A stretch of 23,717 nt of DNA from Kangiellaceae bacterium (GCA_030590405.1 JAUUYO010000009.1:1-23717), one strand, 5' to 3'. Shown: positions 8,527-15,339, counted from the first letter of the stretch. The notes: generated by a model not told the origin, from the sequence alone. Numbers and translations: made by a program.

Positions 8527-8554
8527 TTTAACTACGAATAACTTCGTATAACAA
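8526..8554 (-). promoter_or_regulatory. Candidate promoter of the copy 1 winged-helix gene
   Basis: Reading the minus strand, TTGTTA (8554-8549) and TTAAAT (8531-8526) are separated by 17 bp; each matches the sigma-70 consensus at 4 of 6 positions. The perfect dyad O1 lies wholly inside the spacer. Transcription would begin near 8519, about 38 nt before the chosen start codon. Confidence 0.45.
8533..8548 (-). promoter_or_regulatory. Operator-like dyad O1, perfect TACGAA-N4-TTCGTA
   Basis: TACGAA-TAAC-TTCGTA on the + strand: 6-bp arms fully complementary, 4-bp spacer. It sits between the putative -35 and -10 hexamers, where a bound protein would block or remodel polymerase binding. Together with O2 it makes a tandem site suited to two cooperating dimers. 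Confidence 0.6.
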
Positions 8555-8615
8555 GTTTTTTTATTGCTTTTTGATCAGTCTTTGTTCAAATTGCTCAGTT
8601 AAGTGTTATTGTCAT

Positions 8616-9029
8616 TTATTCAAAAAGGTTATTTAGGGTGTGCTTTGTAAGTTCATTTTGGCAAATGGCGATGGACAGTCCTCTATCCATCAAATGAGCT
8701 TCAAGGCTAGTAAATAAATAGCCTTGTTTAGTAAGGGTTATTATTGAGGCCTCAATTTTCTGTTGCTTTAGCATTTTTCTCAGGTGACAAACTGTATGGG
8801 TCACAGCTTTTAGCCCTGTATAATTATTGCCATACCAGCATTCTTCGATTAACTGCTCTCGAGTGACCAGTCGGTTCTGGTTATCGACCAAGCAACAAAG
8901 AACCGAAAATAGCTTGGCTCTAAGTCGTATGATTTTGTCGGGTGTTGAGATCGTTTGGTACATCGGGTCCAAAATACAATTTGCAAAGGCTCTTTTTTCG
9001 GTAGTCAAATTTATTACTTTAGCATGCAT
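8616..9029 (-). CDS. Stand-alone winged-helix regulator (CadC/OmpR C-terminal type), copy 2
   Basis: A 137-residue paralogue of the downstream regulator, again a single Trans_reg_C-like winged helix. Diagnostic blocks are 'RLRAKLFSVLCCLVDNQNRL', 'LIEECWYGNNYTG', 'VTHTVCHLRKMLKQ' and 'IITLTKQGYLF'. The N-terminus ('VINLTTEKRAFANCILDP') resembles the beta platform that precedes the helices in OmpR-like domains. The first ATG (9027-9029) is the only sensible start; the next Met is residue 23. It has only a weak purine-rich leader. The gene lies 134 bp upstream of copy 1 on the same strand and is divergent from rpsO. Its upstream region holds GTACGACA (9063-9070), the same half-site found in O2 of copy 1. 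No sensor domain; function beyond DNA binding is unknown. Confidence 0.75.
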   Translation of the reverse strand: MHAKVINLTTEKRAFANCILDPMYQTISTPDKIIRLRAKLFSVLCCLVDNQNRLVTREQLIEECWYGNNYTGLKAVTHTVCHLRKMLKQQKIEASIITLTKQGYLFTSLEAHLMDRGLSIAICQNELTKHTLNNLFE

Positions 9030-9075
9030 AGCTCTATTCTCTTTGATTCAAGTAAAATGCCGGTACGACAACTAA

Positions 9076-9396
9076 CCGAAGACAGCTATCTGATTTTCAC
9101 ACAATTGTAGCCACCTAATCCCACTCTTTATGTGTCTCTTAGTATCAAGATGTTACTGCCACTAACGGCAATTAATACTGCGAGTTCTTATTAAGACGTT
9201 CCGGATAAATAAATTGGTTACATTAATCTTCAATATCATTTGCTTTAGTGATGTTTTGGCTGGGGCAAAAAGGATAATTGCGTAGCCTATCAGCAATTAA
9301 CCGTACAATTTCCTGGTAGAAATCCCCTGAAACAGAGAGTGAGAGTGATAAATCGATATTTATACTCGTATTTGAGTTAAATTAGTTGAGTCTTGC
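9076..9396. other. Intergenic region between winged-helix copy 2 and the rpsO promoter
   Basis: No gene is supported. The main structure is a 7-bp inverted repeat, TAATTGC (9275-9281) and GCAATTA (9293-9299), around an 11-nt loop. It extends by two G:C pairs past one mismatch and could be a regulator site or an RNA hairpin. The promoter of copy 2 should also lie in this region or just left of it, but I could not fix it. Confidence 0.4.
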
Positions 9397-9425
9397 TTGC
9401 TTGGAGGTATTGCCTGCTGTACAAT
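9397..9425 (+). promoter_or_regulatory. rpsO promoter with GC-rich discriminator
   Basis: TTGCTT (9397-9402), 17-bp spacer, TACAAT (9420-9425), followed by CCCGCCCG before the expected start near 9432. A GC-rich discriminator of this kind is typical of stable-RNA and ribosomal protein promoters that ppGpp and DksA turn down. Confidence 0.75.
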
Positions 9426-9440
9426 CCCGCCCGATCGCGG

Positions 9441-9466
9441 CATAGCTGAATTAGTGATTGGCTATG
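9441..9466 (+). promoter_or_regulatory. rpsO leader hairpin, possible S15 autoregulatory element
   Basis: CATAGC (9441-9446) pairs with GCTATG (9461-9466) across a 14-nt loop in the 70-nt rpsO leader. In E. coli, S15 represses its own translation by trapping a leader pseudoknot; the analogous role here is inferred from position only. Confidence 0.35.
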
Positions 9467-9501
9467 TTTAATGTAAGTAAATTCATATTTTGGAGTAAAA
9501 A

Positions 9502-9771
9502 ATGTCACTAAGTGTAGAAGCAAAAGCAGAAATCGTTAGCGAATATGGTCGTGGTGAAAGTGATACTGGTTCTCCAGAAGTACAAGTCGCTTTATATAGC
9601 CAGCAGATCAATCATCTGCAAGGTCATTTCAAACAGCACATCCATGATCATCATTCTCGCCGAGGCTTGCTAAGAATGGTTGCTCAACGTCGTAAATTGC
9701 TAGATTACCTGAAAAAGAAAGATGTTACTCGATATACAGCTCTTATCGGTAAATTAGGTCTACGTCGTTAG
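9502..9771 (+). CDS. rpsO: 30S ribosomal protein S15
   Basis: 89 residues, identical in length to E. coli S15. S15 is an early-binding protein of the 16S rRNA central domain and helps form an intersubunit bridge. The helical core is clear: 'GSPEVQVALYSQQINHLQGHFKQH', 'HDHHSRRGLLRMVAQRRKLLDYL' and 'YTALIGKLGLRR' at the C-terminus. TGGAG lies 8-9 nt before the ATG. It has its own terminator and precedes pnp, the standard bacterial pairing. The infB-rbfA-truB genes that usually precede rpsO are absent; two regulator genes on the other strand take that place. Confidence 0.98.
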   Translation: MSLSVEAKAEIVSEYGRGESDTGSPEVQVALYSQQINHLQGHFKQHIHDHHSRRGLLRMVAQRRKLLDYLKKKDVTRYTALIGKLGLRR

Positions 9772-9784
9772 AAAAAAATCTTTT

Positions 9785-9811
9785 AAAAAAGGGGCTTTAA
9801 GCCCCTTTTTT
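9785..9811 (+). terminator. rpsO intrinsic terminator
   Basis: AAAAAAGGGGC, loop TTTAA, GCCCCTTTTTT: five G:C pairs extended by A:T pairs and ending in a U-run. It is nearly symmetrical and could work on both strands. Some transcripts must read through if pnp depends on the rpsO promoter, as in E. coli. Confidence 0.92.
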
Positions 9812-9821
9812 GCTATAGTGC

Positions 9822-9848
9822 GATACGACTAATCAAGTTGGTCGTATC
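9822..9848 (+). promoter_or_regulatory. pnp leader stem, candidate RNase III processing site
   Basis: GATACGAC (9822-9829) is perfectly complementary to GTCGTATC (9841-9848), with a further U:G pair inside. In E. coli, RNase III cuts a leader hairpin of pnp and PNPase then degrades its own message. The stem here is shorter than a classical RNase III substrate, so this is inference by position. Confidence 0.4.
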
Positions 9849-9913
9849 ATTCAGGTCTAGGTTATTCTATTGAGGTTTTCAAAAAGACATCAACTGAATA
9901 AGCTAGGCATCAG

Positions 9914-9977
9914 TTAAATACTAGACATGTTAAGTTCTAGAAAAATTAAATACTAGTAAACTTAAATACTAAAAAGG
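9914..9977 (+). repeat. Four tandem 16-nt repeats in the pnp leader
   Basis: Units begin at 9914, 9930, 9946 and 9962, exactly 16 nt apart. Each starts with TTAAATACTAG or a close variant (TTAAGTTCTAG at 9930; TTAAATACTAA at 9962) followed by five variable bases. A degenerate fifth unit may begin at 9898. The last unit ends in the AAGG of the pnp ribosome binding site, so the array forms the entire leader segment just before the start codon. Confidence 0.85.
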
Positions 9978-9984
9978 AAATTAT

Positions 9985-12132
9985 ATGAATCCTATAAAAA
10001 AATCATTCCAATACGGTAATCGGACCGTTACTTTAGAAACTGGCGAGATCGCCAGACAATCTTCAGGTTGTGTTATCATTGACGTTGAAGGTACCACGGT
10101 TTTAGTTTCGACGGTTGGTAAAAAAGAAATGAAAGAAGGTCAAAGCTTCTTTCCATTAACAGTCAATTATCAAGAAAAACGTTATGCTGCGGGTAAAATA
10201 CCAAGCGGTTTTATTAAACGTGAAAACCGTCCATCTGATGGAGAAACTTTAACAGCGCGATTGATTGATCGTCCTTTAAGGCCTTTGTTTCCTAAAGGTT
10301 TTATGAATGAGGTCCAAATCGTTTGTACGGTTATTTCTATTAACCCGCAGGTTGATCCACAGTTAGTCGCTCTTTTAGGCGCATCCGCTTCTTTATCTGT
10401 TTCAGGTCTTCCTTTCGGTGGCCCGGTAGGCGCTGCGAGAGTAGGTTATAAGAATGGTGAATACATTCTTAACGGCAGTATTGATGAAATGGCAGAGTCG
10501 GAATTAGATTTGGCTGTTGCAGGGACTGAAAATGCGGTGCTTATGGTTGAATCCGAAGCGAAAGAGCTATCTGAATCAGTAATGTTAGGCGCAGTCATGT
10601 TTGGTTTTGCTGAAATGCAAGTTGCGGTCAAAGCAATCAACGAATTCGCTGCTGAAGTCAATACACCTAAGTGGGACTGGAAAGCGCCAGAAGAAAATAC
10701 AGCGGTGATTGCACAGGTTGAATCTAGTGCAAAAGAAGCCATTACCGGCGCTTATGCCATTGCTGATAAAATGGCACGTCAAGACAAGCTCGCTGAAATT
10801 AAAGATGCAACGGTTGCTGCCTTGGTGACTGATGCCGAAGGTGCTCCTTCTAAGGACGATGTCAAAGGCGCTTTTTCTAAAACTGAAAAATCAGTAGTCC
10901 GCTCTCGAATCATCGCTGGTGAAAATCGAATTGACGGACGTGAGCACGATATGGTTCGTGCGCTTTATATTCGTACCGGTGTTTTACCTAGAACTCACGG
11001 CTCTGCGTTGTTTACTCGTGGTGAAACACAAGCATTAGTGGTTGTTACTCTTGGAACTGAGCGTGACGGTCAAATCGTTGATGGTTTATTTGGCGAATCG
11101 AAAGAAACCTTTATGCTTCATTACAACTTTCCTCCTTATTGTGTGGGCGAAGCTGGATTTATGGGGGCTCCTAAGCGCCGCGAAATTGGTCACGGTAAGC
11201 TAGCTAAACGTGGTATGCAGGCAGTTATTCCTTCCAAAGAAGACTTTCCTTACACCATTCGTGTTGTATCTGAAATTACTGAATCAAATGGTTCCAGTTC
11301 AATGGCTTCGGTTTGTGGAACCAGTCTGGCATTAATGGATGCTGGTATCCCAACTAAATCGTCTGTTGCCGGTATTGCAATGGGATTGGTTAAAGAAGGT
11401 GATAATTATGTCGTTCTTTCCGATATTTTAGGTGATGAAGACCATTTGGGTGATATGGACTTTAAAGTTGCTGGTACAGAAGCTGGTATCACTGCACTAC
11501 AAATGGATATTAAGATCGAAGGTATTAACCAGGAAATAATGGAAAAAGCTCTTCATCAAGCTAAAGGCGGTCGGTTGCACATCCTTAAGACTATGAACGA
11601 AGCGATTGCTAAGCCAAATGAAGATATTTCTGAGTATGCGCCAAGAATTACTTTGGTTAAAATCGATCCTCAGAAGATCGGTGATGTGATTGGTAAAGGC
11701 GGATCGACTATTCGCGCTCTTACTGAAGAAACTGGTGCGACTATCGAGATTGAAGAAGATGGTACTGTTAAAATTGCAGCGGTTGAAAAAACCTCTGCAG
11801 ATTTGGCTATCCAACGAATTAAGGAATTAACCGAAGACGTTGAAGCGGGCAGAACTTACAATGGTAAAGTGGTAAAAATTGCTGACTTTGGCGCATTTGT
11901 AGAATTTATGGGTAATAAGACTGGTTTATTGCACATATCTCAAATTGCTCATGAGCGGGTTAACAAGGTTGCTGATTACCTGAAAGTTGGTCAAGATTTG
12001 GACGTAAAAGTACTTGAGGTCGATCGTCAAGGTCGAATTCGTTTAAGCCGTAAAGTATTGCTTGATCCGCCTGCGCCAAAGGAAGAAGAGCCTGCGTCGG
12101 AAGCAACTGTTGGAGATAACGAGGAAAGTTAA
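9985..12132 (+). CDS. pnp: Polyribonucleotide nucleotidyltransferase (PNPase)
   Basis: 715 residues (E. coli 711). PNPase is a trimeric phosphorolytic 3'-5' exoribonuclease that decays mRNA in the cytoplasm and joins the degradosome. Two RNase PH-like domains flank a helical linker. The catalytic block 'LGDEDHLGDMDFKVAGT' lies near residue 480-497, with the acidic residues corresponding to E. coli Asp486 and Asp492. A KH domain ('IGDVIGKGGSTIRALTEETG', about 560-580) and an S1 domain ('GKVVKIADFGAFVEF', about 625-640) follow, then a short acidic tail. AAGGA ends 8 nt before the ATG and comes from the last leader repeat. The leader elements upstream suggest autoregulation. Confidence 0.98.
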   Translation: MNPIKKSFQYGNRTVTLETGEIARQSSGCVIIDVEGTTVLVSTVGKKEMKEGQSFFPLTVNYQEKRYAAGKIPSGFIKRENRPSDGETLTARLIDRPLRPLFPKGFMNEVQIVCTVISINPQVDPQLVALLGASASLSVSGLPFGGPVGAARVGYKNGEYILNGSIDEMAESELDLAVAGTENAVLMVESEAKELSESVMLGAVMFGFAEMQVAVKAINEFAAEVNTPKWDWKAPEENTAVIAQVESSAKEAITGAYAIADKMARQDKLAEIKDATVAALVTDAEGAPSKDDVKGAFSKTEKSVVRSRIIAGENRIDGREHDMVRALYIRTGVLPRTHGSALFTRGETQALVVVTLGTERDGQIVDGLFGESKETFMLHYNFPPYCVGEAGFMGAPKRREIGHGKLAKRGMQAVIPSKEDFPYTIRVVSEITESNGSSSMASVCGTSLALMDAGIPTKSSVAGIAMGLVKEGDNYVVLSDILGDEDHLGDMDFKVAGTEAGITALQMDIKIEGINQEIMEKALHQAKGGRLHILKTMNEAIAKPNEDISEYAPRITLVKIDPQKIGDVIGKGGSTIRALTEETGATIEIEEDGTVKIAAVEKTSADLAIQRIKELTEDVEAGRTYNGKVVKIADFGAFVEFMGNKTGLLHISQIAHERVNKVADYLKVGQDLDVKVLEVDRQGRIRLSRKVLLDPPAPKEEEPASEATVGDNEES

Positions 12133-12169
12133 CTTACTGCTTTCTCTGTCGTAAAGTTTCAAGTTGAAC

Positions 12170-12197
12170 AAAAAACCGCGTTTATCGCGGTTTTTTT
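12170..12197 (+). terminator. pnp intrinsic terminator
   Basis: AAAAAACCGCG, loop TTTAT, CGCGGTTTTTTT: a strong GC stem with a long U-run, 38 bp after the pnp stop. Confidence 0.93.
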
Positions 12198-12325
12198 GTG
12201 TTGAAATAAGTGGAAGATAAAGTTTTCGAAGGAATATCTTTGGGCTTGTTTTCAATCATCTAAGTAATGCGATAATTGCAATTGAGGTTCTTTTATTACT
12301 CCCCCTCCCTGAATTCAGGGCATAG

Positions 12326-13189
12326 TCAATTCACTTTATTTCGCGTTAAGACATTTTTGGCGAAGGATGCGGATTTCAATGCTAAATTGGTAAAAAAATA
12401 GAGAACGAAATAAGCGAAAAGAATATTCCATAGTAGGAAGAAGGTATTAACTACCCAGTCTAAAGTAGAGCTTTCTTGAATTTTAAAACCGTTAGTAATT
12501 ATATTCAATAAATTTGAAAAAAATCCATCGAATATTTTGTTGGCTAAAAAATAGGTAAAGAAAACCGTAAATAATGAAGTAGAGCAGGCATAAATCCAAA
12601 GGTAGATCTCTGAGCGAGAATGATAAACCGATCTTTGAAGGTTAGTGTTTCGAATTTTAAATGCCTTGGAAAAAAACTCCACAACAATTTTTTTCGACTC
12701 TGAACGCAAATTTGCAATGCCGAGCAAATCACTTGCGAGCCAATAGCCATCTAGCCTTAAGAATGGGTTTAAGTTTAATATTAAAGAAAAATTCAAGACG
12801 GTGGTGGCATAAAATAAAATTGGGCTTGGATACGTAAAATAAACTATCGATAAAATGGATGTATATATGGCCTGAAAATACATGCCTGCGCTATCAATTA
12901 CCGCTCTTTTTGTTCGAGATAATTTCCATGCTTCGGACAATTCAGCATAAAAAACCAAAAAACAAATGTAGATCCCTGCGCCGAGTTCTATTTTTTTGCA
13001 TCCATAACGAACGGCTGCCGATGCATGGCCTATTTCATGAATGAGTAAGCCGCTCGCCAGTAGAAGTAATGTTACCAGTTTTTCGGATGAAGTCGTTTTG
13101 GAGTAAAGCGTCGGCACAGATTGAAATGACGTGGCTGATATTGCACGCGCAGTTACAATGAGTGAAAGACAACTATTTCGTAAGCTCAA
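12326..13189 (-). pseudogene. M50-like membrane zinc metalloprotease, N-terminally truncated
   Basis: A 287-codon frame resembling the C-terminal part of 'putative peptide zinc metalloprotease' proteins (M50/site-2-protease relatives often linked to peptide or RiPP loci). Catalytic HEIGH is at residues 51-55, the third-ligand block 'NLNPFLRLDGYW' at 139-150 (Asp147), and at least four hydrophobic segments are present (about 38-50, 105-140, and two near the C-terminus). Known relatives have an additional N-terminal region before HExxH that is missing here. The nominal start is a TTG (13187-13189), and roughly the first 22 codons are simply the antisense of an AraC-type domain on the other strand. 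I therefore read it as a decayed or deletion-truncated gene; a short functional protein starting internally is possible but less likely. Confidence 0.55.
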
Positions 13190-13388
13190 GAGTATTCTCG
13201 ATATGACGCCAGCTGAATATCTTCGACGCTATAGGCTGGAAAAGTCCAAATTACTTCTATCACAAGGGAAAACTGCCAACTACATTGCAATTGAGGTTGG
13301 ATTTTCTTCGCAAAGTTATTTTGGTAAGTGTTTTAAGGCACAGTACGGTCTTTCACCAAGAGAGTTCAAAAAATACCATTGCATTTAA
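13131..13388 (+). pseudogene. AraC-type DNA-binding domain, N-terminally truncated remnant
   Basis: 85 codons covering almost exactly the paired helix-turn-helix unit of AraC/XylS regulators. The first HTH includes 'SERQLFRKLKSILDMTPAEY', then 'LRRYRLEKSKLLLSQGK', and the second HTH includes 'IAIEVGFSSQSYFGKCFKAQ' followed by 'YGLSPREFKKY'. The 'MSERQLFRKLKS' style is typical of AraC domains at the end of large hybrid sensors. The N-terminal part is absent: an in-frame TGA lies at 13122-13124, two codons before the GTG at 13131. Homology seems to begin right after it ('NDVADIARAV'). No convincing ribosome binding site. Head-to-head overlap with the truncated metalloprotease points to one deletion that removed both N-termini. 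Confidence 0.65.
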
Positions 13389-13431
13389 CGCACTAATTTG
13401 AGCGAATATCGAATTAATACTGTAAATAAGG

Positions 13432-13460
13432 TTGTACAAACCTAAACCATTCTATATAAT
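13432..13460 (+). promoter_or_regulatory. S10 operon promoter
   Basis: TTGTAC (13432-13437), 17-bp spacer, TATAAT (13455-13460), then a GCGCG discriminator. Near-consensus sigma-70 promoter with the GC-rich start region expected of stringently controlled ribosomal genes. The start near 13467 leaves a leader of about 180 nt, close to the E. coli S10 leader. Confidence 0.88.
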
Positions 13461-13466
13461 GCGCGT

Positions 13467-13646
13467 CCCAAATCGGCTAAACCCCGAATTGCATAGTCTT
13501 TGAAAAGGCTCTGTGACACAGTTTGTACAGGGTGTCATGACAACCGACCTAATTTTGGTCGACAAGAATTTTAATCCGCATTTCCTAAATGATTAGGGAA
13601 GGGCGGTTTTTAACTGTTTATTAATTAACTTTGGAGTTTCTTTGCT
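13467..13646 (+). promoter_or_regulatory. S10 operon leader with serial hairpins, L4-attenuator candidate
   Basis: Three stems are visible: TGACAC / GTGTCA (about 13514-13537), CGACC / GGTCG (about 13545-13561), and a larger one at 13576-13606. In the last, CCGC and GCGG close around TTCCTAA / TTAGGGA, and five U follow at 13607-13611. This fits the E. coli arrangement in which L4 binds the leader and promotes termination at a U-rich hairpin. L4 binding here is inferred from position and layout. Confidence 0.6.
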
Positions 13647-13958
13647 ATGGCTAAGCAGCGAATCCGAATACGCTTAAAATCGTTTGATCACAAGCTTATC
13701 GATTTATCGACACTTGAGATCGTTAACACTGCAAAGCGTACAGGTGCACAAGTTCGTGGTCCTATTCCATTACCTACGCGCAAAGAGCGTTATACCATAT
13801 TAGTATCTCCTCACGTCAACAAAGACGCACGAGATCAGTATGAAATACGCACACACAAGCGCATGGTAGATATAGAAGAACCAACAGAAAAGACAGTCGA
13901 CGCACTAATGAAGCTAGATTTAGCGGCAGGTGTTGACGTACAGATTAGTCTTTCTTAA
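13647..13958 (+). CDS. rpsJ: 30S ribosomal protein S10 (NusE)
   Basis: 103 residues, the same as E. coli. S10 sits in the 30S head and also acts as NusE in transcription antitermination with NusB. The conserved run 'RTGAQVRGPIPLPT' (about 31-44) is the tip loop entering the 30S head; 'THKRMVDI' follows further on. GGAG lies about 10 nt before the ATG. It is first in the operon, as usual, but is not preceded by tuf. A 118-bp gap separates it from rplC. Confidence 0.98.
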   Translation: MAKQRIRIRLKSFDHKLIDLSTLEIVNTAKRTGAQVRGPIPLPTRKERYTILVSPHVNKDARDQYEIRTHKRMVDIEEPTEKTVDALMKLDLAAGVDVQISLS

Positions 13959-14015
13959 GGCAAGATAAGAGTCGTTTCGCCGATATTTGAGTCGGCCAGG
14001 CGGAAATTTGGTTGC

Positions 14016-14041
14016 GTTGTTTAGGTATTAACATAAACAAC
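14016..14041 (+). promoter_or_regulatory. Hairpin in the rpsJ-rplC gap
   Basis: GTTGTTTA (14016-14023) is perfectly complementary to TAAACAAC (14034-14041) across 10 nt. A second, GC-richer dyad (CGCC / GGCG) lies just upstream at about 13979-14003. Function unknown; no U-run follows. Confidence 0.4.
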
Positions 14042-14076
14042 AATAAAGTAAGCAACATTAATAGAGGGTTTTTAAC

Positions 14077-14709
14077 ATGGCAATCGGAATTGTTGGTCGC
14101 AAATGCGGCATGACCCGAGTGTTCGATGAAAACGGTGTTTCTACACCGGTTACTGTGATTGAAGTAACCGCAAATCGAATTACTCAGGTTAAAACAAAAG
14201 ACATCGACGGCTATCAGGCAATCCAGGTTACTACCGGTGAACGTAAAGCGAATCGTGTAACAAGTCCAGCGGCAGGGCACTTCAAAAAAGCAGGTGTTGA
14301 AGCAGGGCGTGGACTTTGGGAATTTCGTACAGATTCTTTAGACGGCTTTGAAGCTGGCGGAGAAATTAAAGCGGATATTTTTAAAGACGGGCAGATTGTT
14401 GATGTCACTGGCAGCTCAAAAGGTAAAGGGTTTCAGGGCGGTATTAAACGCTGGAATTTCACTATGCAAGATGCTACTCACGGTAACTCTGTTTCGCATA
14501 GATCGAACGGGTCTATTGGTCAGAACCAATCGCCGGGTAAAGTTTTCAAAGGCAAAAAGATGTCTGGTCACATGGGTGCTGAACGGTCAACAACGCAAAA
14601 CCTAACGGTGGTTCGTGTTGATGTTGAGCGAAATATTCTTCTCATTAAAGGTGCCGTTCCAGGCTCCAAAGGCGGCGACGTAATCATTTGTCCTGCTGTT
14701 AAGCTTTAA
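14077..14709 (+). CDS. rplC: 50S ribosomal protein L3
   Basis: 210 residues (E. coli 209). L3 initiates 50S assembly; a long loop reaches the peptidyl transferase centre. The start 'MAIGIVGRKCGMTRVFDENG' and the loop 'GSIGQNQSPGKVFKGKKMSG' (about 145-164) are clear; a glutamine in this loop is methylated by PrmB in E. coli. GAGGG lies 8-9 nt before the ATG. Twelve bases separate it from rplD. Confidence 0.98.
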   Translation: MAIGIVGRKCGMTRVFDENGVSTPVTVIEVTANRITQVKTKDIDGYQAIQVTTGERKANRVTSPAAGHFKKAGVEAGRGLWEFRTDSLDGFEAGGEIKADIFKDGQIVDVTGSSKGKGFQGGIKRWNFTMQDATHGNSVSHRSNGSIGQNQSPGKVFKGKKMSGHMGAERSTTQNLTVVRVDVERNILLIKGAVPGSKGGDVIICPAVKL

Positions 14710-14721
14710 GGAGAATAGATA

Positions 14722-15339
14722 ATGGAAATTAATTTATCTGTAACTGGTAAGAAAAAAGGTTCATCTGTTGAAATTTCAGATGTGGCTTTTGGTCGTGAAT
14801 TTAACGAAGCGCTAGTTCACCAAGTGGTTACTGCCTATATGGCAGGCGCTCGCTCTGGAACTAGAGCACAGAAAACTCGTAGCGATGTTCGCGGCGGTGG
14901 GGCTAAGCCCTGGAGGCAAAAAGGTACTGGTCGTGCTCGTGCTGGAACCATTCGTAGCCCTATCTGGCGTACTGGTGGCGTTACTTTTGCGGCCCGTCCT
15001 CAAGATTATTCGCAAAAAGTTAATCGTAAAATGTACCGTGGCGCAATGCAGTGCATATTATCTGAATTAGTTCGTCAAGAGCGATTAGTTGTGGTTGAGT
15101 CGTTTGACGTCGATTCCCCAAAGACCAAAGGTTTAGTTAGCAAGTTAGCTGAATATGGTTTAACTGAAGCTTTGATTGTGACTGATAAGGTTGATGAGAA
15201 TTTATACCTTTCTGCCAGAAATCTTCACAAGGTGGACGTTCGTGATATTCAGGCATGCGACCCTGTTAGTTTGATTGCTTTTGATAAAGTGATCATGACT
15301 GTTGACGCAGTGAAAAAATTAGAGGAGTTGTGGGGATGA
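14722..15339 (+). CDS. rplD: 50S ribosomal protein L4, probable operon regulator
   Basis: 205 residues (E. coli 201). L4 lines the peptide exit tunnel and, in E. coli, represses transcription and translation of the S10 operon through its leader. The tunnel loop is visible in 'RGGGAKPWRQKGTGRARAG' (about 57-75); the C-terminal half holds 'ALIVTDKVDENLYLSARNL'. AAGGAG precedes the ATG by about 7-8 nt. Its TGA overlaps the rplW start (ATGA). Confidence 0.98.
   Translation: MEINLSVTGKKKGSSVEISDVAFGREFNEALVHQVVTAYMAGARSGTRAQKTRSDVRGGGAKPWRQKGTGRARAGTIRSPIWRTGGVTFAARPQDYSQKVNRKMYRGAMQCILSELVRQERLVVVESFDVDSPKTKGLVSKLAEYGLTEALIVTDKVDENLYLSARNLHKVDVRDIQACDPVSLIAFDKVIMTVDAVKKLEELWG

Noticed and set aside
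8538..8550. Exact 13-bp arm of a loxP site (ATAACTTCGTATA)
   Set aside because: The inverted second arm and the 8-bp spacer are missing. The match is explained by the TACGAA/TTCGTA operator dyad plus flanking bases, and there is no recombinase gene.
12307..12320. Perfect palindrome CCCTGAATTCAGGG as a terminator for the minus-strand metalloprotease remnant
   Set aside because: No U-run follows on either strand; it could be a chance palindrome.
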